DNA from: Spirochaetota bacterium
Lineage (GTDB): Bacteria > Spirochaetota > UBA4802 > JAFGDQ01
NCBI GenBank assembly: GCA_034190085.1
Contig: JAXHTS010000035.1
Span: 1 to 64,000 of the forward strand
Reading direction: 5' to 3'
Length of the DNA: 64,000 bases
Positions within the stretch are counted from its first letter, which is position 1. The number at the start of each line of letters is the position of its first letter. A program made the translations under genes and the position numbers. Positions 54,170 to 62,733 of this stretch are shown here, in pieces. The notes beneath the pieces are model-generated. The model worked only from the letters and a program-made list of their open reading frames with translations, was not told where the DNA came from and did not search any database.

Positions 54170-54835
54170 CTAACCTTTGGGGAATCTTTTTAGAACACTG
54201 CCTCTACTCCTCTCTTTAGATCTAATCCTATATAGAATAAATATCAGTGCAACAATTAAAATAAGAGCAATAGTTATTAAGGTATCAAAATTATTCTTCT
54301 TGGTATCATCAAGTCCATCCCCTTTTGGGGTTAAACTCTCATTATCTATGGGATGGCTCTGTAATCTATCCTGGGATAGGATTTCGGTGTCAGTTTTATC
54401 AGAAGTTTTGTATCCAGGGATTCTTTTATACTTGAATTCACCCTCAATCACTTCTAATAATCCATAGTCCTTGATCTGATTATTTCGCTTTTTATTCTTA
54501 TCCCTAGGCGCTTCTGCTTTTACTTTTAAATCAACATCTGTTTTATCTTCAATATCTTTAATTACTTCCTCTTCCTTGCCCCTCTCTTTCTTCTCAGATG
54601 ATTGAGTCTCCTTCTGAGTAGGAGGGTTTTCAGCCTTTACTTCATTGTCAACACTATCCACTTGATTATCTTTTAAGGTCGGTTCAACATCGGATATTTC
54701 TGTTTTTTTAATCTTCGTATCGTGTTCATTTTTATTGGGAATATCTGTTTGCCCATATATCTCATTACCATTGTAATAAAACATGTGGGCAATTATAATG
54801 AAGACTAGAGTGGATTGATGGATTTTTTTACGCAT
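54170..54835 (-). CDS. Charged membrane protein between yajC and secD
   Basis: A 221-residue protein with a signal or anchor segment (about 8-24), a long Lys/Glu/Asp-rich, probably disordered region (30-170), and a membrane span at about 187-204 (LITIALILIVALIFILYRI) with a basic tail. This layout (external disordered part, one span, short basic cytoplasmic end) is somewhat FliO-like. No conserved motif is seen. Genes of this kind sit between yajC and secD in some spirochaetes, which I recall but cannot check here. Confidence 0.6.
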   Translation of the reverse strand: MRKKIHQSTLVFIIIAHMFYYNGNEIYGQTDIPNKNEHDTKIKKTEISDVEPTLKDNQVDSVDNEVKAENPPTQKETQSSEKKERGKEEEVIKDIEDKTDVDLKVKAEAPRDKNKKRNNQIKDYGLLEVIEGEFKYKRIPGYKTSDKTDTEILSQDRLQSHPIDNESLTPKGDGLDDTKKNNFDTLITIALILIVALIFILYRIRSKERSRGSVLKRFPKG

Positions 54836-55081
54836 GTATTAACATCATTCAGGTATTTATTATAATTTGTAACTCTAAATAAATGAGGTTTAATCCACAC
54901 CTGCGGTGGTACTCTTCTTTCCATCTTATTATTAAAGTTGAATAATTTGTGTTGAGTATAGAAAGTTATCAGAATCTCTTCTTAATTATATATGATGAAA
55001 TCATAACAGGGTAAAATCACTTTGAATCAGGATGGGTCGCTATACCCCAGAAATGTATTGTAATTTGATGATAAAACCATG

Positions 55082-55399
55082 TTATGACACTTTTGACTGT
55101 ATCGATGCTTTAGAAAATTCTACCTTTGTTCCATCAGCTATTTTTAGAATCACTGTGTCATCATCCTTTTCATTAACTACAACCCCATAGATGCCACCCA
55201 CTGTTAAGACCTTATCCCCTTTCTTTATTGCTGATATCATGCTTTTTCTGGCTTTTTCTTTTTTCTGCTGAGGTCTGATTAAAAGGAAATAGAATATTAA
55301 TATCATGGCAATAATCGGGAATAAAATACCAAATGAATCGCTTCCCTTCATTTTATCACTACCCTGTGCAAATGCTGATGTTATTAGATTAAAAGTCAT
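55082..55399 (-). CDS. yajC: Preprotein translocase accessory subunit YajC
   Basis: A 105-residue protein with one N-terminal span (about 24-42) and the YajC segment LIRPQQKKEKARKSMISAIK followed by GDKVLTVGGIYGVVV. YajC joins the SecDF complex. It starts the yajC-X-secD-secF series on the minus strand. Confidence 0.94.
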   Translation of the reverse strand: MTFNLITSAFAQGSDKMKGSDSFGILFPIIAMILIFYFLLIRPQQKKEKARKSMISAIKKGDKVLTVGGIYGVVVNEKDDDTVILKIADGTKVEFSKASIQSKVS

Positions 55400-55469
55400 T
55401 ATTCCTCCATTAAGTTAATGATTACGCCTCAAAATTTAATGAGTTGAGAGAATATGTCAACACTTTAAT

Positions 55470-56129
55470 TTACTTACGAGAAATAATCACCGGTGTATGG
55501 ATTTGTATATATTCCCCAAGTTCAACAATATCATCATTATACATTCTGATACAACCGCTAGAAGAGAGATGCCCTATAGATGTAATATCATTATTGCCAT
55601 GTATAGCAATTCCTGAACCAATCGAGGGTGTCCTTTGGTTTATTAAAGGAAGCTCGCGATTTTGCAAGGCATCTTTGTATCTATGCTTATCATTCAGGTT
55701 GGGATAATCCAGTCGAAAGAATCTAGGGCCATAGGCGTTATCACCGAGATCAATATCTTTTTTCCCAAACTTATAATGACCATCCTTAGCCCGAAAATAG
55801 ACCTGATTCATTGACTTAAGCTTTTTATAGGCATTGGAATTTTTGTCAGCATCCATGCTCAATATTTCAATGATTCGATATACACCCTCAGGTGTACGCT
55901 TATCGCCAGAATATAGCTTTGGTCTTTTATCAGGATTTAGACCATAACCAATTTTGTAATCTGTCATAATTCGGAAATCCCTGTCATATACCTTAAGTGT
56001 ATAATCACTTTTACATACATAGATGAGATATCTTCCATTATAGCCTTGAAATGTCCTCTTAATAATCTCCTCTCTGCTGTTGCATGATATAATTATGAGG
56101 GATATAAAGAGTATAATAGTTCTAATCAT
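55470..56129 (-). CDS. YkuD-family L,D-transpeptidase, predicted lipoprotein
   Basis: The signal MIRTIILFISLIIISC ends in a lipobox with Cys16. The YkuD domain covers the rest: GDKRTPEGVYRI, GSGIAIHGN and the active-site segment LSSSGCIRMYNDD with catalytic Cys. Such enzymes make 3-3 peptidoglycan crosslinks or attach proteins to the wall. 219 residues. It stands between yajC and the lpxA run, on the same strand. Confidence 0.9.
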   Translation of the reverse strand: MIRTIILFISLIIISCNSREEIIKRTFQGYNGRYLIYVCKSDYTLKVYDRDFRIMTDYKIGYGLNPDKRPKLYSGDKRTPEGVYRIIEILSMDADKNSNAYKKLKSMNQVYFRAKDGHYKFGKKDIDLGDNAYGPRFFRLDYPNLNDKHRYKDALQNRELPLINQRTPSIGSGIAIHGNNDITSIGHLSSSGCIRMYNDDIVELGEYIQIHTPVIISRK

Positions 56130-56218
56130 AATTCCTTCACCTATTTGCTAAGATAACAGAATAATAAATTCCATTTTTTTACATGTCCGTTATTACCAGC
56201 GTAGCCATAGGGATGGCT

Positions 56219-56986
56219 TTATCTTGTAACACCCCTAGTTGAAGATTCAATAAATCGGATCAATTCATTGATATCTTCATTCCCTTCGTCTGATTTTAAA
56301 TCATTCAAGGCCTGTGTCATATTTTTCCCTGATCTGAATAGGATTCTATATGCTTCTTTTATTGCTCTCCTTCTTTCCGATGAAAAATTCCTTCTCCTTA
56401 GACCAACAACATTGATTCCAGCAATCCTTGCCGGATTTCCTTCAACTATCATAAAAGGGGGACAATCCTTTGATATCCTTGAGCATCCTCCAATCATGGC
56501 ATACTTGCCGATCCTTGTAAACTGATGAAATCCACTGAGACCGGAGACAAATGAATAATCATCTATCTCAACGTAACCTGCTAGGGCCGTATAGTTTGCC
56601 ATAATTACTGAATTGCCTATTTTTACATTATGAGCTATGTGTACACCACCCATTAAAAAGCAATCCGAGCCAAGCCTAGTTACTGATCCCTCCTTAGTGC
56701 CCCTGTGAATTTGGACAAATTCTCGAATAATATTATTCTTCCCAATCTCAACATAGGTTTCAGTTCCTTCATAACCCTCATCCTGAGGAGGAGCACCTAT
56801 ATATGCGCTATGGAATATTTGGTTCCCCTCCCCAATGTTTATGCTTCCCTCAATTTGGACATAGGGACCAATCATGCTATTTGCGCCAATATTTATCTTG
56901 CCAGATATAAAGGCATAAGGGCCAATCGTTACATTCTCTCCAATGTTAACGTCGCCTTCAATTATTGCTGTCTTGTGAATCGTCAC
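56219..56986 (-). CDS. lpxA: UDP-N-acetylglucosamine acyltransferase LpxA
   Basis: LpxA performs the first step of lipid A synthesis. The 255-residue protein is a left-handed beta-helix of hexapeptide repeats (GENVTIGPYAFISG) with the active-site histidine in GGVHIAHNVKIGN and a helical C-terminal domain. It overlaps lpxD by 29 bases, so the two are coupled. Confidence 0.95.
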   Translation of the reverse strand: MTIHKTAIIEGDVNIGENVTIGPYAFISGKINIGANSMIGPYVQIEGSINIGEGNQIFHSAYIGAPPQDEGYEGTETYVEIGKNNIIREFVQIHRGTKEGSVTRLGSDCFLMGGVHIAHNVKIGNSVIMANYTALAGYVEIDDYSFVSGLSGFHQFTRIGKYAMIGGCSRISKDCPPFMIVEGNPARIAGINVVGLRRRNFSSERRRAIKEAYRILFRSGKNMTQALNDLKSDEGNEDINELIRFIESSTRGVTR

Positions 56987-57986
56987 TTGTTTCTCTTATT
57001 TTCCTCTCTAATCTCTTCATCCTTTTCAGGAGTTCTGGCAGATATTTCATTGCAGCCTGAATTTTCTGCTGTTCCCTGTGCGGCCTGGCTGGAGTGCCAA
57101 AGAGAACCTCCGGCTTTTTTATGTCATTATGAATGCCGCTTTGTCCAATAATAATCGTCTCGTCAGCTATAGATATATGATCTCCAATTCCAGCCTGTCC
57201 GAAGATGGTTACATGATTGCCAATAGTAACCGATCCAGATATACCGGTTTGAGCTATAATTAAGCATCTCTCTCCAATTTTTACATTATGGGCTATATGG
57301 ACCATATTATCCAGTTTGGTATCATTACCGATCTCTGTAATATCCACTGTAGCCCTGTCTATACAGCAATTTGCGCCGACTTCAACATTATTGCCAATCT
57401 TAACACTGCCAATTTGAGGAATCTTAATGATCTTGCCATCCTTCTCATAAAAACCATATCCATCAGAGCCAATTACTGTTCCTGAATGAATTATACAATA
57501 ATCACCAATAACACATTCTTCACCTATTATTACACCAGAATAGAGGGTTGAATTCCTTCCTATCCTTGCCCCTCCTTCAATTGTACAGTTAGGATATATT
57601 ACGCTGTTATCATTAATCTCAACATCCTCCATAATAACAGCGCCTGTCATTATTGTTACATTATCACCTATATGTGCACTACTATGGATATGAGCATTTT
57701 TGTCTATTCCAAGGTACTCCCTTCTCATCGGAAATAACTCCAGAAGTCTAATAAATGCAAGTTTTGTATCAGTGACAGCAATATAAGGAATATCCTCTGG
57801 GACCAATCCATGGGGGAGTATTATAGCAACAGGATTTTTTGATAGGGCTTTGTCCAGATATCTCTCTTCCTCAACGTATATGATTGCATTCTCATATTCT
57901 GTATCGAGACTCCCGACTCTATGAATATCAACATCTTCTCCATAATAGTTTTCATTTAGTATCTCAGCAATTATTGAAAGTTTCAT
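56958..57986 (-). CDS. lpxD: UDP-3-O-acylglucosamine N-acyltransferase LpxD
   Basis: LpxD adds the N-linked acyl chain in lipid A synthesis. The 342-residue protein has an N-terminal uridine-binding domain, then hexapeptide repeats (about 95-300) with the catalytic histidine in MVHIAHNVKIGE. The GSDGYGFYEKDGKIIKIPQ segment is typical. It lies between the skp-like gene and lpxA. Confidence 0.95.
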   Translation of the reverse strand: MKLSIIAEILNENYYGEDVDIHRVGSLDTEYENAIIYVEEERYLDKALSKNPVAIILPHGLVPEDIPYIAVTDTKLAFIRLLELFPMRREYLGIDKNAHIHSSAHIGDNVTIMTGAVIMEDVEINDNSVIYPNCTIEGGARIGRNSTLYSGVIIGEECVIGDYCIIHSGTVIGSDGYGFYEKDGKIIKIPQIGSVKIGNNVEVGANCCIDRATVDITEIGNDTKLDNMVHIAHNVKIGERCLIIAQTGISGSVTIGNHVTIFGQAGIGDHISIADETIIIGQSGIHNDIKKPEVLFGTPARPHREQQKIQAAMKYLPELLKRMKRLERKIRETSDDSQDSNN

Positions 57987-58000
57987 TATTATAAATCCCT

Positions 58001-58621
58001 CTATCTTGACACAGGAGCATTTCTCTTCTTAAACCTTACAATCTCTCTAATCACATCCTCAGTTAAATCATATTCCTTTTTTGAAAAGATTGCTCCCTCA
58101 CCTATATTAATAATAAAATCGATCCTTCTCTTTTTAGCTATGTTTATAATCGCTCTATCTATTTCATTGAGTATTATCCCCTTGTAGTAATCCTCATCCC
58201 CCTTGATCTTATTCAATTGTAGATTGATCTTCTCTCTCTTATCTATAATGAGCTTTTTCTTTTCCTCATTTTTAATTTTATCAAGATCGATGTTGAGTTC
58301 ATTAATAGACTCATGATATTGATTTATGCGATCCCTTAAGGCTTTTGCTTCTGGATTATTATTTACCATATAATCAAAAATTATATTAATGTTAACACAT
58401 CTAATCTTCGAGCATCCCTCATACTGCACATTCTCTATGGTTGTGCCACAACTATATATAAGGATCGTCATTATTGCCAATATGACTTTAGTGCAAAAGG
58501 CGAGGAGAAAGTTTGTTTGCCATAAGCGAGAAGGTATACAATCTGTCTTGTATAACACATATGGATTAGAATCAGAGCGTTCAAATGGTTTCAATATGAG
58601 ATTGTATATGCTGTCATTCAT
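58001..58621 (-). CDS. Skp/OmpH-like periplasmic chaperone, N-terminus uncertain
   Basis: Position between bamA and lpxD is that of skp. The C-terminal 130 residues are a coiled-coil (about 85-150, RDRINQYHESINELNIDLDK) with flanking strands (KIRCVNINIIFDYMVN and RRIDFIINIGEGAIF), as in OmpH/Skp proteins. The open frame starts unusually with about 45 residues of non-signal sequence before a hydrophobic stretch ending in LIYSCG, which may be a lipobox. The true start may be inside this frame (a TTG or ATG near residue 48-51). Sequence similarity to Skp is weak; context supports it. Confidence 0.75.
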   Translation of the reverse strand: MNDSIYNLILKPFERSDSNPYVLYKTDCIPSRLWQTNFLLAFCTKVILAIMTILIYSCGTTIENVQYEGCSKIRCVNINIIFDYMVNNNPEAKALRDRINQYHESINELNIDLDKIKNEEKKKLIIDKREKINLQLNKIKGDEDYYKGIILNEIDRAIINIAKKRRIDFIINIGEGAIFSKKEYDLTEDVIREIVRFKKRNAPVSR

Positions 58622-58623
58622 GA

Positions 58624-61191
58624 CTAAAACCGCATATCGCCAATCCCAAACTGAAAGTCGAATCCGCTAATCTCTTTAAAAAAGCCGTCATCCCTTCCAA
58701 CCCATTTCAACTTCCTCCCAAACCAGAACCTGAGTGGCATCATTGGGATCTGGATCTTGAAACCGAATCCCCAGGAATATTTAAAATAAGACATCAGATC
58801 AGCCTTGTGAAAATCTTTGATATCATAGAGCAATACTTCATCATTTGGATCAGTTGGATCTATCTCTTTGTCATTCCTTATTATCTCCTGATATTTCTCA
58901 CTCATATTCTCCTCCCAAAAACTTTCAGTCCAGAGTGAACCTGCGTCAAAGAAAAGTGCAATCCATAACATCTGAGGATGAATCGGTATTCTAAATTCAA
59001 TCCCATAGAGTATTCTGTTAAAGAGCCCCTCCTGCCATGAATATGGCAGATCAATATCATCTATACCATATCCCCTTAATGTCTCAACCCCTCCTAAGAA
59101 GAGTCTATCAGAGGAATCCAACCATTCATTTTCATCCCTGGGTTGAATCTTCTGAAGCTTTCCCCTGTTGAAGGGTGGACGGATAAAGGTTGCGTTTGTT
59201 CTAAGTTCTATTACACAGGGATGCGATCTCAAAAAGGGCAGATGAAAAGGGGAGTAGTAATGATAGAATTCAGGATTATATTTTATATAATGATCTTCAC
59301 CTCTTAGAATATAACCGCCAGTAAATGAAACTGAGAATTCTACCCTCGATCCCCTGGTGGGATTCATATAATTATCTTTTGAGTCGCGGTAGGAATATAG
59401 AGTGAGGGTTCTCTTCTCCTGTAATCCCTTGGCCACATCAAAAAAGATATAATCCGGACTATTCCCTGATGGATCGAGGTAACTCTTAAAGGAATGACTC
59501 CATATAGAACCAACACCATAATAATACCAGAATCTGTAGCTTAGCCCAAGAGAATACCCAAAGGCCTGTTTCTGATACTCAGCTGTATCATCGGAATTGA
59601 CAAACATGGATTGCACATCAGTTACTCTATACAATTCATAAAAAATTGAGGCTGTAAAGCCTACTGGAAAATCCAATAACCAGGGTTCTCTAAAACTGAG
59701 GGTTATGGAACTCTTCCTCGGTCCATACTCAAATCTAACTCCAACCCTTTGTCCATTTCCCAGAAGATTGTTCTCGCCCACATCAGTAAAGATGGAAAAT
59801 CCAGTGCTAGTGCCATAACCGCCACCCAGTGAGATCGTCCCAGTCGGTTGTTCTTCCACATCAATTATTAGATTCATTAAACCTTCTCTACTGCCAGGCC
59901 TGATATCAAAATTGACCTGTTTAAAAAATCCCAGGTTAAACACCTTTTCCCTTGAAAGCTGAACCTTATTTGAGTTAAAGAGTTCCCCCTCTTTTATTAT
60001 TAATTCTCTTCTTATTACCTTGTCCTTGGTCTTTTTATTTCCCTTAATGATGATATTTTCTATATAAGCTTGTTTTCCCTCCTCAATCTTGATGTCAATC
60101 TTTAGAAATTTCTGAATTTTCTTCTCTCCATCAATATCCACCTCTCTCTCTTGTATGATCCTGGTTGGGATTACTCTAGCAAAAATGTATCCCTTAGAGG
60201 CATAGGTAAAGCTTATCAATTGTCTATCTTTCTGGAATTTTGTATCATTAAATATTGATCCTTTACTCCGCTGTTCAAATCTATCCTCAAACACCCTGCT
60301 AGCGAAAACCTCATTCCCGCTTAATGTATATCCATCAAAATAATATTGATCCCCCTCGATAACCTTGATAGTAATAAAGATAACCCTTTTCTCTCTTTCT
60401 TCAGGATTCTCCCATTCATAATCTACCTTATCTTCTATTATATCAGCATCGAGGTAACCGTTTTCCCTGTAATATGCAATTATCTTACTCTTGTCCTCCT
60501 CATAAATCCCCTTTTTGAATGTGCCATCCCTAAACCACCCATCCTCTTTAGTCTCCATAGCATCAGTAAGCTTGTCAGCTGATATCTTTCTTGCACCAAG
60601 TATCGAAATCTTTGCAACCTTAATCTCCTCACCCTCATCTACAATAAATATAAGAGTTACAATATTTTCATCCTCTTTATCTCTTTTAATCTCATACTTT
60701 ACAACAACATTAAAGAATCCATCATCTTCATACTTCTTTTTGATTAGCTTTATGTTTTTTTCTATAATATTAATTCTTAAAACATCTCCGTCTTTAATAG
60801 AGATTATCTCTGTTAACTCAACCTCGCTAAGCTCCTCTGTGCCCTTGAACTTGATTTCCTTAATAATTGGTCGCTCTTTACATATAAATCTCACTCGAAC
60901 TCCATCAAGATGCTCTTTTACCTCTACCAATACATTCTGTAATTTCCCCTCTCGAAAAACAGCCTTAATATCCTCCCTTATTTCTGAGGCCTTGAGTGGA
61001 AACCCCTCTTCAGTAATCATTACGTCAAGTAAATCATCAATATCTATGTTTTCGAGGCCAACAAATTCGAGTTTACGGACAATCATCCCCTCATACTTTG
61101 AAGGTAATGAAAATCCTCCATTAAACGTTAATACAGCCAAGATGGATAAAGTCAGTATTAAAATACTTCTCATAAATAAATAGGTTTTCAT
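58624..61191 (-). CDS. bamA: Outer membrane protein assembly factor BamA
   Basis: The 855-residue protein has a signal peptide (about 1-28), five POTRA domains (about 35-445), and a 16-stranded Omp85 barrel. The barrel part has GGGYGTSTGFSIFTDVGENNL and, in the loop that reaches into the pore, GGVETLRGYG. It inserts beta-barrel proteins in the outer membrane and heads the bamA-skp-lpxD-lpxA run. An ATG at codon 7 is an alternative start. Confidence 0.96.
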   Translation of the reverse strand: MKTYLFMRSILILTLSILAVLTFNGGFSLPSKYEGMIVRKLEFVGLENIDIDDLLDVMITEEGFPLKASEIREDIKAVFREGKLQNVLVEVKEHLDGVRVRFICKERPIIKEIKFKGTEELSEVELTEIISIKDGDVLRINIIEKNIKLIKKKYEDDGFFNVVVKYEIKRDKEDENIVTLIFIVDEGEEIKVAKISILGARKISADKLTDAMETKEDGWFRDGTFKKGIYEEDKSKIIAYYRENGYLDADIIEDKVDYEWENPEEREKRVIFITIKVIEGDQYYFDGYTLSGNEVFASRVFEDRFEQRSKGSIFNDTKFQKDRQLISFTYASKGYIFARVIPTRIIQEREVDIDGEKKIQKFLKIDIKIEEGKQAYIENIIIKGNKKTKDKVIRRELIIKEGELFNSNKVQLSREKVFNLGFFKQVNFDIRPGSREGLMNLIIDVEEQPTGTISLGGGYGTSTGFSIFTDVGENNLLGNGQRVGVRFEYGPRKSSITLSFREPWLLDFPVGFTASIFYELYRVTDVQSMFVNSDDTAEYQKQAFGYSLGLSYRFWYYYGVGSIWSHSFKSYLDPSGNSPDYIFFDVAKGLQEKRTLTLYSYRDSKDNYMNPTRGSRVEFSVSFTGGYILRGEDHYIKYNPEFYHYYSPFHLPFLRSHPCVIELRTNATFIRPPFNRGKLQKIQPRDENEWLDSSDRLFLGGVETLRGYGIDDIDLPYSWQEGLFNRILYGIEFRIPIHPQMLWIALFFDAGSLWTESFWEENMSEKYQEIIRNDKEIDPTDPNDEVLLYDIKDFHKADLMSYFKYSWGFGFKIQIPMMPLRFWFGRKLKWVGRDDGFFKEISGFDFQFGIGDMRF

Positions 61192-61470
61192 ACACTTTTT
61201 AATAATATAGGGATATCTCCTTGTTCAGGTCTCTTTAATTTGTCTGTAATTCTATGTCAAGGAAATATGAATAAATGGTTCAACATTATAAATGTTAGGA
61301 GAGACTTGGATGACTTGATGGTAGTATGAGAAAATATTACCACTTCCTTAGTGCATTGTATTTTTTTATACTCGACTCAAAATGCTGTCAGGATAGTAAA
61401 TTTTTTGAGGATGGACAACAGATAGTATTCTCTCATTTTGGAAATATTTATAAGAACAATAGGCTGTTCT
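61192..61470. other. Intergenic region between bamA and the ExbD/TolR gene
   Basis: About 280 AT-rich bases. No tonB or other gene is encoded here, nor a clear terminator. Confidence 0.4.
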
Positions 61471-61872
61471 TTATTTGACAGTGGATAGTGTAAATTTGGG
61501 TATTCCTGCCTGATTTAAATAGTCCATTACCTTTACAATTGTTTCGTAATTAGCCTTCCTATCTCCTCGTATTATCACAGTTTTATCTTTAACGTTACCC
61601 TGTATCCTTTTTATTTCATCTAAAAGGGAGTTTATATCATATTTTACATCATTTATAAATACCTCATTCCTTTCGGTTATCGAAATTATAATATTACTCT
61701 GTTTTTGTTCTCCTGTCTGTACCGCTTTCGGGAGGTGGACGATGATTGAGGATACCTTTCCAAGACTAGAGGTCACCATAAAGAAAGCCACCAGTAAAAA
61801 TACTAGATCTATTAGGGATGTAATATCAATCTGAGCTTTATGTTGAAACCGGCTGCTAAATCTTTGGGTCAT
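61471..61872 (-). CDS. ExbD/TolR-family protein
   Basis: A 133-residue protein with one span (about 18-40) starting DITSLIDLVFLLVAFFMV, where the conserved aspartate in SLIDLVF is the proton-path residue, and a small periplasmic domain. It works with the ExbB/TolQ-type motor protein encoded 224 bases upstream. Whether this is a Tol or Ton motor cannot be told; no tolB, pal or tonB is present. Confidence 0.9.
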   Translation of the reverse strand: MTQRFSSRFQHKAQIDITSLIDLVFLLVAFFMVTSSLGKVSSIIVHLPKAVQTGEQKQSNIIISITERNEVFINDVKYDINSLLDEIKRIQGNVKDKTVIIRGDRKANYETIVKVMDYLNQAGIPKFTLSTVK

Positions 61873-62096
61873 TCAACCCTCTTGTAATTCATTTTTTACT
61901 GATGGAGATAACATGTATATAAAATAAAGTTGCCAAACATCACTACAACCTCAGGTTGAGAAGGATCAGCAAGTGAAAATATTGAAAAGCATCTCCTATT
62001 ATCCTTGATAAATAAAACTATAGAAAATTCAAATATAGTGTCTATTTCAGATGGCTGGGATAAGGGCTTAAAATCCTGAACATTATATACTATTTA

Positions 62097-62726
62097 TCAT
62101 TGTGAATAAAGAGATGATCTGGGTTCTAAGCTTTTAGCGACAAACTCTAATTCAGTAATATAATATCCAATTTTATCTACCATATAATTGTAAAAGATTA
62201 AAGAAGGGATTGCCACAAGCAATCCAAAGGCGGTAGTTATTAAAGCCTCGGATATGCCATATGCTAGAAGATCGTGAGCTACAGGACCAACCCGTGAAAG
62301 CCCGCTAAAGGACTTCATCATTCCTGTAACAGTCCCCAATAATCCTAACATCGGTGATATGGTTGCAATTGTTGAAAGGACTCCAACATTTCTTTCAAGT
62401 ACCCTAATCACACCTCCTGAATATTCCAAAATTATTCTTTCAGTATCATCTTTCTTAGAGGAGGTTTCAAGCACATTTCGAATCATTGTGATAATTGGGC
62501 CTCTATAATTAAAGCAGAAGGCCTTTGCTTCTTCAATCTTGCCTGAGCTTGTAAGAGTTAAGATATTCCGGACAATTAGCCTGTAATCATGCTTAATTCT
62601 TTTATAGAATATGACTCTTTCAATGATAATTGCCAGACTAACGATTGAGCATAATATTATAGGGAGGATCATGACCCATAATGGGATGGAATCGAAAAGG
62701 GAGATAATAACATCGCTTTTCATCAA
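62097..62726 (-). CDS. MotA/TolQ/ExbB proton-channel family protein
   Basis: A 209-residue protein with three spans and the family core VGVLSTIATISPMLGLLGTV followed by TGMMKSFSGL and ALITTAFGLLVAIPSLIFY. It forms the stator-like pentamer around ExbD/TolR dimers. It starts 8 bases after the end of the outer-membrane receptor gene, which suggests that it energises that receptor. Confidence 0.92.
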   Translation of the reverse strand: MMKSDVIISLFDSIPLWVMILPIILCSIVSLAIIIERVIFYKRIKHDYRLIVRNILTLTSSGKIEEAKAFCFNYRGPIITMIRNVLETSSKKDDTERIILEYSGGVIRVLERNVGVLSTIATISPMLGLLGTVTGMMKSFSGLSRVGPVAHDLLAYGISEALITTAFGLLVAIPSLIFYNYMVDKIGYYITELEFVAKSLEPRSSLYSQ

Positions 62727-62733
62727 TTGAACT

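Noticed and set aside
54836-55081. tRNA or small RNA between yajC and the charged membrane protein gene
   Set aside because: No cloverleaf-compatible stems or CCA-type end were seen.
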